Shown here piece by piece: positions 22,954-35,489 of a DNA stretch of 64,000 bases. The notes under the pieces were generated by a model. It was not told where the DNA came from and ran no database searches. It was given only the letters and a program-made list of their open reading frames with translations. The translations under genes and the position numbers were made by a program. This stretch comes from Acorus gramineus (taxonomy: Eukaryota > Streptophyta > Magnoliopsida > Acorales > Acoraceae): contig CM060855.1 of assembly GCA_030737835.1 (NCBI GenBank), positions 11,627,927 to 11,691,926 on the forward strand, written 5' to 3'. Positions within the stretch are counted from its first letter, which is position 1, and every line of letters begins with the position of its first letter.

Positions 22954-24847
22954 ATGGCAGACGTCCCAGTGACTCCTCCACCATCCTATGGAAAGATCAT
23001 CACAGTCCTCAGCATCGACGGAGGCGGCATCAGGGGCATCATCCCTGGCTCCAGCCTTGCCTTCCTTGAATCCAAGCTCCAAGTGATTTTCAATCAAAAG
23101 ACATACAATTAGTGATTTTAATTTGTTGTTTTAAAGAACATCACATATAACTTATCATGTGATGTGTGGGGCGTTGTAGGAACTGGATGGAGAGAACGTG
23201 AGGCTGGCAGACTATTTCGATGTGATCTCCGGGACGAGCACCGGCGGTCTGGTGACTGCGATGATCACCGCCCCCGGCAAAGACAACCGCCCTCTCTACG
23301 CGGCGAAGGATATCGTTGACTTCTACCTGGAACACTGCCCCAAGATCTTCCCCCAGAAGAGGTGAAGTGATTTATTTTCATGTTTAACACGTGAAGTTTT
23401 ATGACTATTTAAATTACGTGTCAGTCTTTCATTGAAGATTGACAAACAATTTGTGTTTGTTTTAGTGGTTTAACGGCTGCAGCGCATAACCTGATAGAGG
23501 CGATGAACGGGCCAAAGTATGATGGGAAGTACTTGCACTCGTTGGTGCAGGGAATCCTCGGCGAGACACGCCTAGACAGCACCCTTGCGAACGTCGTCAT
23601 CCCTTCATTTGACATTAAGCTTCTGCAGCCAACCATCTTCACTACTTATAATGTAAGATCCACAATCCATATATTCTTGCTAGCTAGACAGTGTCGTCCG
23701 TTCCAACATTAATTGGTTACTAATTATTATTATTATTATTTTTTGGTTTTCTGGATGCGAAAAATAGGCCAAAGCGGAGAATCTGAAGAACCCTTTACTT
23801 TCAGATGTATGCATAAGCACCTCAGCGGCCCCGACGTACCTTCCGGCACACCATTTCGAGGTTAAAGACACAAAATTAGGGACTACCATGTCCTACAATC
23901 TCATTGATGGTGGTGTTGCTGCGAACAATCCGGTAAGCACACTTAACAAATTAATTAAATCTCGTCAGTGTTTTAGACTCTACAGAGAGATTGATACATA
24001 TGTGTACCTCACATGTTTAATATGTGAGTTCATGACGTTTTTAATCACGTATAGACGAGAATCGGTGGAATTCAGCACTGATTAATCCTGTCTCGTTTTT
24101 CTATTTGTTGATTAAAACTAAGTTGAACTTTTGTTTTGTTATATACAGACATTGCTGGCTATCAGTCAGGTGACGAAGGAGATATTCCAGAAGAACACGG
24201 ATTTCTTCCCCATAAAGCCAATGGACTACGGGAAATTCCTGGTCATCTCCCTCGGCACGGGCTCTGCGAAAGAGGAAAACAAGTATGACGCCGACATGGC
24301 CGCCAAATGGGGACTTTTGGGTTGGCTCTACAACCATGGCTCATCTCCCCTCATCGACGCCTTCAACCAATCTAGCGCCGACATGGTTGACATCCATGCG
24401 TCCATTTTGTTTCAGGCCCTCCATAGCCAGACGCACTATCTGAGGATCCAAGTGAGTGGAATAACATTCCAGTTCTTGTTAGTCTCTAGTGTGGTACTGA
24501 CACATTGTCTTTCATTGGAGATTGACGGGAACTGATCGAACTGATTAGATTTTATTCCTCAAATTAAATTAAACCTACTTGTTTTTCACCTTATGATGAT
24601 GTTATAGGATGATACGTTGACGGGTGATACGTCTTCGGTGGATGTGGCGACAAAGAAGAACTTGCAGGCGCTTCTGAAGGTGGGTCAGGATCTGCTGAAG
24701 AAGCCGGTGTCGCGGGTGAACCTGGATACAGGGGTGTATGAGCCAGTCGAGGGGGAGGGCACCAACGAAGAAGCATTGACTCGTTTTGCCAAGGTCTTAT
24801 CTGATGAGAGGAAACTCAGGTGCAAAGAAGCCAATGTCACTGTCTAA
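22954..24847 (+). CDS. PLP2: Patatin-like protein (PLP2 / pPLA-II type lipid acyl hydrolase), gene A
   Basis: Plant patatin-like proteins hydrolyse acyl esters of phospho- and galactolipids, usually as soluble enzymes induced by stress or stored in tissue. Six exons: 22954-23082, 23180-23361, 23466-23652, 23768-23932, 24149-24451 and 24608-24847, all GT-AG, giving 401 residues, the usual family length. The start codon context is ACCATGG. All catalytic elements are present: oxyanion loop DGGGIRG at residues 22-28, nucleophile elbow GTSTG with Ser63, and catalytic Asp213 in [11 protein letters not shown]-terminal family sequence follows ([20 protein letters not shown]). There is no signal peptide, so it is likely cytosolic. 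Codons are GC-rich compared with the flanks. It is the best preserved member of the cluster and lies 3.1 kb upstream of gene B on the same strand. Confidence 0.95.
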
Positions 24848-25820
24848 TGTGTGCTTTGAAGGAGGAGGCGCAAGTCCTCGTTGTACTCCTTTTTTTTTTT
24901 TTTTAATGGTCTATGCGAAAGACAATAATAGTTTCTCTTCAAATTATGGATGAGTCATGGAGAACATCTAATACAGAGAAATTTGGTTTCGTTGAATTCG
25001 TACAATGTATGGATTTGCCATTTGCATTGGTATTTGTAGCATGAGTTTCAATCGGGTCAAATTATTATTATTATTATTATTATTATTTATAATAGAGGGA
25101 CCCTCGTAGCTGGTCTTACAATTAACCTAGGTAGGCTAATTTTACATATGTATCTCAACTCACAGAAATACACACGAGTTAAGTCAACATCAAGAATTAA
25201 TATCAAAACATATTCTTAACATAGATAAGCTCTTACCGTTGTGTTATGAGCAATGGTGGGTTTGATACGTACACAATCTCATTTTCAACTATCTGTATAG
25301 TCCTATGCCTTTATACATGGATATAGTTCAGGTCCTCTTGGTCACACTTGATGAAAAATATAATTTCAATAAAAAGGTTATTTCCTACCTTATATTGTAT
25401 TTTAAAAGAAATCATCTATGTACAGTTTAAAATAGAAATTTGTGTAGTTTACACGACAATTTGTGTGTCATTTGTGTGTGATCAACATAGGGTTTCTCAT
25501 CTCCAGGTCCCTTCGTTATTGAGATCATCCGCATTTATAATATAGAGCTTTTCTGTGTTGATCAATTGGGATGACAGGGATTTAAAATGTGCATGCACTT
25601 TTCTTTCTTTCTTTCTCTTTTTTTTTTTTTTTCCCGAAGAATGGTGATCAATAGGACATGAACCTTTGATCTCTTTCACTAGAAAATGGGAGGTGCTTAC
25701 CGACTTAATCAAAACTCGATTAATAAAAACAATATGCATTTTTTTTTTTTGAGGGATAGTGCCATTCAGGATTTGATCTTTTGACCTTTTCTACAGAGGC
25801 GGAAGGTGTTTACCGACTTA
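24848..25820. other. Gene A 3' UTR and intergenic DNA
   Basis: The 3' UTR probably covers the first 200 bases. An (ATT)n microsatellite lies at about 25063-25087. Two related phrases ending TTACCGACTTA occur at 25693-25706 and 25810-25820, hinting at an old duplicated fragment. No gene was seen. Confidence 0.45.
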
Positions 25821-26062
25821 GGCCCCGTTGGAATCACGTAAAAGAGGTGATTCCTTACGTGATTCCGCTTTTAATTAAACAGAAAGCTAAAAAGTGTTGT
25901 CAAACATATTATGAAAAACTGATTTAATTAAAAAGTTATTTACAGTTTTTAGTGTAAAAATATTGCTTTTTAAAAAGCACAAAAAATGCGTTTTCCAGTA
26001 ATAAGTCTATTTGAATCATTTTATTCAAAATTTTATTTTTCAAACGTGTTTCAAACGGGCCC
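25821..26062. mobile_element. Tourist-like (PIF/Harbinger-type) MITE, 242 bp
   Basis: The left end GGCCCCGTTGGAATC and right end TTTCAAACGGGCCC are inverted, and TTA flanks both sides (25818-25820 and 26063-26065). Three-base TTA/TAA duplications with GGCCCCGTTTGG-like ends are typical of Tourist MITEs. The interior is AT-rich and non-coding. Confidence 0.65.
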
Positions 26063-27956
26063 TTAAACATGCATGCACTTAAACATTAAAAGTGGTGGCA
26101 TTCCTCTAGAGTGTTGATTTTGGATATGTTGTATTGACTTTTTCTGACTTTCATAAGTTTTCAATGAGTTACATCGATTTTTTTTCCTACATTTTATTAT
26201 TATATATATAGGGGTACTACTGCCAGCACGACTGCATGCTTGAGTTCCAATATATATCAGTTTGTAGACTTCCGCTCAAGTTTTAGACTCGACCAGGCCA
26301 GGTGCATTTCTTTCTGCGTGACCAATGCGGGGTGTGTCGTTGTATGGTGCACCTAGTTGGATACAATCTAAACTTTGGATTATAACATACCTTAATTGTT
26401 ATGAAAGGATCTGCATATACTCACGCATTAAAATTTCAGTATATAAGCCATCAAGTATATCCTAACCAAAGCAACCTCAAATCGTCTAGATGATTCAAAG
26501 GAATTGTTCGACCTGAGATGATGAGTTTGAAAATTAATTTTTCACTAAAATCAGTTTTTGAAAATAGTTAAAAAAAAAGGTTATTTTTGTTCGATTTCTA
26601 AAAAGGTGTTCTTTATAACTAAAAGTAGATTTTTTTTTTTTAAATGAGGGCCATCCGAAGCATTTTGAAAAGAGATTCGATTAAATAAAATTCCCTGCAA
26701 TAAAAATCATTTTCAAACAGTACTAAAAAACTACACGTGGTTCGAATATGTAAAAAGTTTTTTGTTGTTTATTTTTGGTCTCCCCATGGCTTGGGTCGCA
26801 TTCGACTTTCAAAAAATGCCACCATCAACAAGAAGTTCAATTTGGAGTTTGGACTAGATAATTTATTAGAAGGCTCATCTATTCCAAACAAAATACACAC
26901 ATTACACTTACCCATATGCCCTAGTTTTTTATATTTATTTATTTATCCAAGCTCAATTTTTCTGTCCATGATTTTCCATCAATCTGAGAGTCTTCCATGC
27001 ATGTAGTCATGTTTGAATAATCCAATTGACATGTTAAAATTCTATTTACAAATATATTAATTGTAATCAGAGATTTCTATGTTATAGATAAGTCTTCCCT
27101 TGTCTGATGGATGTATATATGGATCGGATGGTATTTTAATCAAATCAAACTCCATATATAATTCTCCATTTGTTTATAGACGTCCCAATGGAGTATATAT
27201 AATATGGGATCTAGCCCAAGCTTGTCTTCTTGACTTTAATTTAAAAGACTGTCTGGCTTGTCGATCCAGATTTCTTGGAAGTCTCATGCACGTGAGCGTG
27301 TAATCTCACTGGGATTGCCACAGCCTTTAAAACTTAGAAACACCACAAAATTAATCAAACTTTTTATCAATCTATATCTTTCCATGGCCGGCGGCCACCA
27401 AAATAAATAAAGTGGTGTCCTCCTTAATTGTTGGGCTTTGAATAATCACAACTTGGGTGTTTCAATGCATGCAACTGCTGTCACAAATTTGTGGCCACAA
27501 TTTCCTTTTATTGCAAGAAATAAATGTGAACATTTGAACTCAGTTTACAAGAAACTTTTCATTCATTTGATGCATCAACAACAAATTCGGTCTGATGCAT
27601 TAATATATCCAGCAATATATATGTCTCACTTGTTTTGCCTATATCACCAAGAAACACCACAAAATAAAACTTGCACACATGTTTCCATGGCCACCGTAAC
27701 AAAGAAATTTCATTTAATTTTGAGTGCATAATTGGTGAACACTCTGTTTTGAGTAATAACAACCTGAGCACACAACCGTGGACAACTTGCAGACTCACAA
27801 TTCCCTTTTGTTGCAAGAAATTAATGTGAATTTCACAAAAAACTTCAATTCATTGAAGTGGATTGGGCTGACCTTATAGATGCAACATCAAAAAAATTTA
27901 GTCTGATTCGTTTTTTTATTCTAGCAATCCCTTGGTTTATATATACATGTACATAC
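26063..27956. other. Intergenic DNA between patatin genes A and B
   Basis: No gene was recognised. A short fold-back-like fragment lies at 26100-26190. Open frames here have no family motif. A pair of related phrases occurs near 27440-27680 and 27740-27840 (AATAATCACAACTTGGG / GAGTAATAACAACCTGAG and TTTTGTTGCAAGAAAT-like), so this is probably another local duplication. TTTATATATAC at 27936-27946 is the only TATA-like element close to gene B. Confidence 0.4.
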
Positions 27957-30900
27957 ATGAACACACAAAATATAGATGAACTGGTGACCAAGCACGCTTG
28001 CGCTCCACCGTCCCTTGGGAACATGGTGACCGTGTTGAGCATCGATGGCGGGGGTGTCCGGGGACTCATCCCAGCGACCATCCTATCTTTCCTCGAGTCC
28101 AAATTTCAGGTGACTCAATTTCTAGTCCTGCATCTATCTATCTATCTATCACACAAGGTAGATTATCTTGGATAATTTTATAGGATTGGGCAGTAAATTG
28201 TATACATGGGAGATCGAATTATCAGCTTATCAAGGGAAGGAATGATTTCCCCTGCATATGGGGGATCAACTTATCAGCACTGGCATCATTAAAAAAATCT
28301 ACGGAGAGAGAAATTACATTAGCCAACTAGATTGAGTGGGAACTTAGCTAAAGACGTTAATACATTCAGTCATTTCTGCGGTCATTTGTATATACAATTC
28401 TAACTCAGCATATGAAATTTATAATATGTAGTCCATTGTCTGAGTATATACTCTATTGGAGAAAATGTAAAACTATATGCATTCAATTAATTCGAGCATA
28501 TATCATTTCACTCTTTTATTGTGAAGTGTGTATATATATATACACTTCTTTATACAAATATTTATTTCAGATAAATTCAGAATGTACTGCAACTATAAAA
28601 GTGATTGCAGAAATGATCGAGATCAACATTTTCTTTAGCTAGATTGGCACCTTAGCACATTTGGAAGGCGCATCTAAAGCCCTTTTTGTTCAACTAAAGT
28701 TGTGGAAAAGATTTACTCAAATACGAAAGAACTTATCCATGATTATTCTTTGAAAGGAATCATTTTTTTGGATTCAATGAACAAAAGAATATAACATAAA
28801 TGACATTTCCACATGCGTGTTATATATTGTGGAGCCCGATGATTTGTACAGAGGATTGTTGGCATTACGCAAGGTATTACGCAGGGTATTACGCAGATCA
28901 AGCTTAAGTTTTTTGCTTTTAATAAAATGTCAGTATAAAAGAGCATCTCAATTTTTCATTAAGCTCTAGGGTTTTATTTTAGCGTGACTATTATAAAAAC
29001 TTTTTATTGATAGTGGATTGATCTTTAGTATGCTCCGTGGACGTAGGTAAGTTTCTTTGATTGATTGCATTCCAAGATCCAGAATTCGTAACAATACATT
29101 GCAGGAACTCGATGGAGAGGATGCGAGGATCGCAAACTACTTTGATGTGATTGCAAGGACGAGCACCGGTGGTCTTGTGACCGCCTTGATTACCGCTCCC
29201 AACGATAACAACCTCCCACTCTACGCCGCAAAGGACATTACGCGCTTTTACCTTGAACATTTCCCCAAGATATTCCCTCAGAATAGGTATATCTCTTTGC
29301 CCTGCAGGTTAGAGGATGATATGATATGCATGTGAATTAGCATTGGTAGGACTAACTGTGTATGTATGTGTGTGTGTGTGTATATATTTGCTTGGTCTAA
29401 CTGTATATATTCAATATAATGGCTTCCTTGTAGACATCATACTTCAGCCGGAAGCCTCATCGAAGCTATCAAAGGACCTAAATATGATGGAAAATACTTG
29501 CAGAGTCTGGTGAGAGATGTTCTAGGGGAGATGCGGTTGGACCAAACATTAACAAAAGTTGTGATCCCTACTTTCGATATCAAGCTCTTGCAACCTACCA
29601 TCTTCACTACATATGAGGTAATTAACTATCCCAATAAATCGTTTTACATGTGTTATTGATGTCTGAAGGTCTGTTCGTGCAAACAGGAAAATGAGATAAA
29701 ATGTAAAATTTATAGGTGTCTATCGAAAAGATAAAAAAAAAAAAAAATTCATTCACCTTGAGTTAATTTCTCACTTTTCATCATAGACAGTACATAAAAA
29801 CTGATCAAAGAAAAAATAATTTTTATCTCGATTATTTTTTCTTTGATTCGGATCCATTCAATTCTCTCTCTTTATTTTCCACCCAAATTATGCACAAACG
29901 CTTTAAATAATGCTTGTAATAATGTAGGCCAAAACTGAGGTTCTCAAGAATCCTCTACTATCGGACGTGTGCATCAGCACATTGGCCGCACCAACATATC
30001 TCCCAGCTCATTGTTTCGAAACCCGAAACCCCAAAGGAGAAGTCAGGAACTTCAACCTGATCGGTGGAGCAATCGCAGAGAACAATCCGGTACACGAACA
30101 CCTACTCTTCTTTGAACTAATTGAAATTTCCCAATATGGTTTTGAACTCTCATCCTTACAATGTGTATATATTGTATTGTTTGTAGACATTGTTGGCAAT
30201 GAACCACATCACCAAGGAGATAACCATGGGAAATGAGGATTTCTTGTCGATAAAACCAATCGACTACGGGAAGTTCCTTGTGATCTCTTTGGGAGCAGGG
30301 TCGTCAAAGAAGGATGGTAAGTACAACGCTGCCATGGCGGCGAAATGGGGGGTGTTGGGGTGGCTATACAGGGATGGAAACAGTCCCATTTTCGATGTCT
30401 TCTCCGAAGCTAGCGCCAACATGGTGGACATCCACGCATCCACTCTATTCCATGTTCTCCAATGCCAAACTAACTACCTCCGCATCCAGGTGACTCCTCT
30501 CTCTCTCACCTAACCAACACAGACATACACATTGTGCAACAGCACTCTCATGAATGGGTGAGGCTGAGGCGCTATTGATTCCATGATAAAAACTTGATCA
30601 GGATTTGAAGAATAGATGGGATTAAAAGATTCATGAATTAAATAAGCATTTCTTTTCTGATGGGGGCATTATTACATGCAATCTTATATAGAGCCTCGCA
30701 TGAAGCATGTAGTTTTTTATGTTTTTTTAATGTAAGATATATACAATTAATTGTCGTGTGTTTCATTAATACAATGTACTTTAAAAAAAAATTAAATTAC
30801 TTTAAAACTGTAAAAATGACTTTCCATTACATTTTTCAATTCATAACTATTATTTTTACAATATTGATTCTCAGGCCCCAACTTCACAGGCCCCATGAGG

Positions 30901-32831
30901 TGACATGTGTCTAATATCTGTTATATCCTTAGTTAATTTTTTTTTTTTTTTGATAACTGATCCCCACAAAATAATAAGGAGACAATTATAATTGATTAAA
31001 AAATAAAAAAAATCTTTAAATAAAAAAAAAGTGAAAGTGAGAACTTTCTTTCGAATAAACTCTTTTTAATCAAACATTTCTATTGAGATGGTCTCTTCTC
31101 TTCCAACCTAAACTTTCCAAAGATCTCCAAAAAAAAAACTCAATTATGAAGAGTATTATAACATGCAAAAGAAGTCAATTATAGGCGGTGATCAGATCAA
31201 CATAGAAAGGAGGAGATGATAAAAATGATGGAGGATGCTACAAAGCGTTTCACTGTTTCTTTGTTCTATTGTTTCTAAGGTTAGTTACATTTAATTTATA
31301 TATGATTTGTATGATGTTAATGTTACATTTCTGACATCGAATAAATGTAACAGTCTGAAATGTAACATTTATTCGTGTATTGCATTTGTTTCAATGCATG
31401 TAGTAATTTATATTTGTTACATTTATTAACGTAACAGTCAAATACATATATTTGTTAAATGTATCACACAACAAAAAAGGTGTTTGAACTGATTATTGAA
31501 AATAGAATCTGTTTATAAATTGTTTAAATGTAAATGTAACAATTTTTATGTAAATGTAACAAATCGTTGTGAGAGATATAAATATTTAAGAAATGTACTT
31601 GATGTAACTGCTTCATATAGTAACTATATATGTTTTTTTTATTTAAATTTGAATACAATAAATACCTGAATTTTTTAATGTTCAGTTAATAACATTCTTA
31701 AAAAAAAATTTAATGTGTATAATAAGAATATAAGTTTGAAGAAGAATTTTGATTAAAACAATTTAGATAATTTTTTATGTAATTTAGTTTTAATTGTAAT
31801 TTAGGTAAGGATTTCAAAATTCAAAATTTGAAATGGATAAATGGATTTGAAGATTCACTCATAACCGAATAGAGAAAATGGGGGGATTTGGGTAAATGTA
31901 GTTTTTTATGTTTTTTTAATGTAAGATATATACAATTAATTGTCGTGTGTTTCATTAATACAATGTACTTTAAAAAAAAAATTAAATTACTTTAAAACTG
32001 TAAAAATGACTTTCCATTACATTTTTCAATTCATAACTATTATTTTTAACATAAACAATCACATGTGAAAATGTTTATAGTTCTCAAGCTAGCCCAAGAT
32101 TGGGCATTTAGTTGTACTTTATAATACAACATTTATTATTAAAAATAAGTCTCACTTCAAAAAGGAAAAAAAAAAGTGTTTCTCTTCCCAAATATTTACA
32201 TACCATGAAAATCATGAATATGCATAATTTTTCTATATATGCACGCGTTTCTTAGACGAGAAAGTGATTTCTTCTTCTCCCCTTGTCATAGTGAAAATAT
32301 ACAATTTCCTTGGCTTTCTTGCAACCCTCATAAGTCATAACATACAAAGACTAATTATATCAAAATTAAATGAAAAAAACAGTGTGATTATATACGTTTA
32401 TTTAACAAATTAGTCCACAGGACAATACACTGACTGGTGAAGCAGCATCAGTGGACATATCGACAGATGAGAACCTGCAAAAACTAGTCCGAATTGGTGA
32501 AGATCTATTGAAGAAGACTGTGTCGCGGGTGAATGTGGAGACGGGCATGTCGGAGCCGGTCGAAGGAGAGGGCACCAATGAAGAAGCCTTGACTCGGTTA
32601 GCGAAGCTCCTCTCCGATGAGCGAAGGTTCAGGCGATCGAAATCGCCCAATGTTTGGTATACTCTCTCAATTGATGTCAAAAGGAGATTCAATACATCTC
32701 ACTTGCAATGTGTTACTCTTTTATCCATGTGCAGAAGTGTGGATTGTACAGAAAAATTAATCAAAACCATGACACAACCAATAAACAAAATTGTTATCCA
32801 GGTGATGGATGCATATAATATGGGGAACTAA
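27957..32831 (+). CDS. Patatin-like protein with lost catalytic residues, gene B (probable pseudo-enzyme)
   Basis: This has the same six-exon plan as gene A: 27957-28109, 29105-29286, 29434-29617, 29928-30089, 30187-30489 and 32421-32831, all GT-AG, in frame, giving 464 residues. The oxyanion loop DGGGVRG is intact (residues 30-36). However, the nucleophile elbow reads RTSTG, with Arg69 in place of the first Gly though Ser71 remains. The active-site DGG has become GGA, with Gly219 where Asp should be. By family knowledge the Ser-Asp dyad is then broken. The frame nevertheless stays open, suggesting recent loss or a non-catalytic role. The last exon runs about 55 residues past the normal end. 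Intron 5 is 1931 bases because of a transposon. The start is uncertain: the TATA-like box sits about 10-20 bases upstream of this ATG, so translation might begin at the in-frame ATG at 28023. Confidence 0.85.
30707..30858. repeat. 152-bp direct repeat, left copy, abutting a transposon end
   Basis: This is essentially identical to 31896-32048 (one extra A in a poly-A run). The left copy stops exactly where the transposon terminus CAATATTGATTCTCAGGCC begins at 30859. It lies inside intron 5 of gene B. Confidence 0.93.
30859..31895. mobile_element. Second copy of the GGCCCC-ended / TGTTACATTT element, truncated
   Basis: This corresponds in reverse orientation to the element at 12974-14331. Its left end matches that element's right terminus, and it stops at a point matching about 13133, so some 160 bp including the other terminus is missing. 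The TGTTACATTT / AAATGTAACA motif array is again present (about 31270-31570). It lies in intron 5 of patatin gene B, between the two 152-bp direct repeats. Confidence 0.8.
31896..32048. repeat. 152-bp direct repeat, right copy
   Basis: This is the partner of 30707-30858 and starts exactly where the truncated transposon ends. The following DNA up to exon 6 at 32421 is AT-rich intron. Confidence 0.93.
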
Positions 32832-34576
32832 CATGCTAAATAAATAGTACTATATCTCTAGTAATCATATTTTTTTATTTTTAATTGTTAATTTAATATA
32901 GATACATCATAGATAATTACCAATAATTAGCAATTATTTAATGAAATACATGTACATCGCATATATATAATATACTCAAACAAATTGAATACAAACCTAT
33001 TTGTATTTTTTATAATTAAGTATATACTTGTCTAGACTAGTATAAGTTCAATTATAGGAATCATATAGTCAGTTAAAACTACATAAATAACTAAGTATAT
33101 CAACTTACTTTTCATATTGAGACATCTTTCTTGGATATTAATGAACAGGAAATTAAATTGACTGACTGTTGACTGGTTGGGAAAATTATATATAAACACT
33201 TATAAAAAGAAATGATTTTTTTATTTTTAAATCCCTGGCCATGAATTGTATGATTTAGTAATCGATCACTCACTTCTTCATATTTCGATTTAAGTTTTCA
33301 GATTTAATGGATATGTTCCTTTTAGCTCTCCCAGGAATTAAAAAGAAAATCAAATAATTTAAGTATAAGCCCCTCCTAAGGACTAATAAAAAACATACCT
33401 TTAAATCAAGAAACTTAAACTGAAATAAAGAAGTGAGGGATCAGTAGTTAAATCATATAGTTTATCAAGACTAAAAAATAAAAAACTCACAAAAAAATTA
33501 TATATAAACACGTGAGACTTTAGGCGCCACAAGGTGGTACATGTATTAATACGGGGTCAATTGACCCCGTCAAACTTTTTAATAAAATTAAACTCTATCC
33601 TACCCCAACGTCACACATAAACCCAAACCCCATTTAACAAAAAAAAAAAAAAAAACCGTGGGATTGCAGGGGTTGGCATTTGTTGTGGTGGCCTGTGGGG
33701 TCTATCAACTTTTGTAAAACAATTAAATCTTAGTCCCACATTCACCTAAAATCATGTCCTGCTTTGTAATAATAAAAAAAATTGTTAGAACCCATGTCTT
33801 TCATAAAGTCTGTAAACTTGACAATCACTTATGGACGGACACGTCTATCACTGACATGGTCGCCGATCGCCGTTGGTCACGTTGCTGATCCCCTCTTTCT
33901 ACTTTGGCTCAAGTATCTAGCTAGTTATGAATTTAGTTTTGATTTTTTTTTTCTTTATATTTTTGTATGTTAATATGAAACTCTCCCATCATTGTATAAT
34001 CGTGTATCAATAATGAACAAAACTCTTTAACATTACACCATTTTTTCCTTTACATGTCTGTGTATCAAAAGCCTCTTCATGACTTTCACCCGTCTGTTTG
34101 GATAATCATAGATTTGGTTTGGGTTTTTAGTTGATTAGTTGTTTAATTTTCTCCTATCGAAGAAAATTGTGGTGCTTTGATGATTTATGCTTATTAATAT
34201 CAATTTTTAAATGACCCTATCTATAAAAATTCTTGGAGCCTCCACTTGTCACAATTATATGTATTATGCGTGGAAAAAGATAATATTATTAAAGTTGGAC
34301 TGATTTTGACCAGCTTGTACGCCAACCACAAAATATTGGAAAGCGAATTAGACAGTGGAGGAAGAATAAGAAAATTGAATTAGAAAGAGAATTATTAGGG
34401 AACGTGCTAGTTGGGGTGGGTGCTGCATTCCAATTAAAACTGAGTGGAATGAATCTCAATCATGTTTTTTTTAGAGCAACGTGGTATCTATTTAATAAGA
34501 AAGATCAAATAAAATAGTACAGCTAGCAAAAGTAACAGGGAGAGTGGCTATCATTTTCAAAAAAAAAAAAAAAAAA
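32832..34576. other. AT-rich intergenic DNA downstream of gene B
   Basis: No gene was seen. It contains the fold-back repeat at 33213-33500, listed separately. A perfect palindrome GGGGTCAATTGACCCC lies at 33553-33568 beside CCCC-rich phrases. A poly-A run lies near 33640-33655. Confidence 0.4.
33213..33500. repeat. Small fold-back MITE, copy 1
   Basis: The left half (CTCACTTCTTCATATTTCGA and neighbours) is the approximate inverted complement of the right half (ACTGAAATAAAGAAGTGAGG). The family recurs in direct orientation at 34577-34860. ATTATATATAAACAC flanks it on both sides (near 33187 and 33497), possibly a long duplication or an older repeat. Confidence 0.6.
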
Positions 34577-34860
34577 GATTTTTATTTTTAAGTTTCTATA
34601 AATTATAAGATTTAGTGATCAATCCCTCAATTCTTCATATTTTGATTTTAGTTTTCAGATTTAAAGAATATGTTCTTTTTGGGTCTTTGGGAGGGATATT
34701 TCCTTAAATTATTTACTTTTATTTTTAGTCTATGTGAGGGACTAAAAAAGAACATATCCTTTATATCTAGAGACTAAAACTAAAATATGAAGACATGAAA
34801 GATCTATCTCTAAATAAATATATTTACAAGTATTGAAAACTAAAAAAAAAAAAATAAACA
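34577..34860. repeat. Small fold-back MITE, copy 2
   Basis: This is homologous to 33213-33500 with the same internal inverted symmetry; the halves share TTTTAGTTTTCAGATTTAAA-like sequence and its complement. The right end is an A-rich run passing into AAAC repeats. Confidence 0.6.
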
Positions 34861-35486
34861 AACAAACAAACGGAATTCATAAAATAACACAAAAATCACA
34901 AAAATCGGTGGAAAATTCTTTTACCCGCATAAAAACCTGTGCCCTCGGCCCCCTGTTACTCTCTTACTATCTAGATCTCCTCTCTGATTTGAATGCTGGA
35001 TAATTCCGTTATGTTTGTTCCGCAATCTTTGATGCTCTATCTCACCATCTCCCATCCAGTTTTTAATCATATATATTCACCGCAAAACATCAGACTTGAT
35101 GATTATGTAGGATGTACATGAACATCGTGTTTGACTTTTATTAATATAATTTGATTTCAAAATAATGATTCACGGTTAGTGTCATTTTTGTGGTTGGTCC
35201 ACATGTACGCAAAATTGATTAAATTTTCATCACTGGATCAATAGAACTACTCTTCCAAAAATCTAAAGAAATCTGGTCAACAAAATTGACTAATCTTTAA
35301 AATAGGAACGATAAAGAATCTGCTTTACACAAATTAGTTAAAACAACAAAGTGTTTGCATCTTTACACAAAGAATTTGCTTTACACAAACTAGTTAAAAA
35401 CAATTAAACTCCTCTCCCCCTCATCCTCTAAAGTATGCAGTATAGCCTCTTTCTTTGGTGCTTCTACTTCCCAAAGACCATCTTTC
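34861..35486. other. Intergenic DNA, nothing recognised
   Basis: AT-rich sequence with a locally repeated phrase AGAATCTGCTTTACACAAA / AGAATTTGCTTTACACAAA at about 35315 and 35369. No gene was seen. Confidence 0.4.
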
Positions 35487-35489
35487 GTG

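Noticed and set aside
23421-23642. Minus-strand frame over patatin exon 3
   Set aside because: It is antisense to a confirmed exon. The same shadow recurs over exon 3 of genes C and D, as expected from shared sequence.
27858-27956. Hydrophobic N-terminal extension of gene B as a signal peptide
   Set aside because: The frame is open upstream of the chosen ATG and contains a hydrophobic run, but it overlaps the TATA-like box and other family members have no such extension.
33553-33568. Perfect palindrome GGGGTCAATTGACCCC as a regulatory site
   Set aside because: It lies in repeat-rich intergenic DNA with no nearby promoter; such phrases also occur in dispersed plant repeats.
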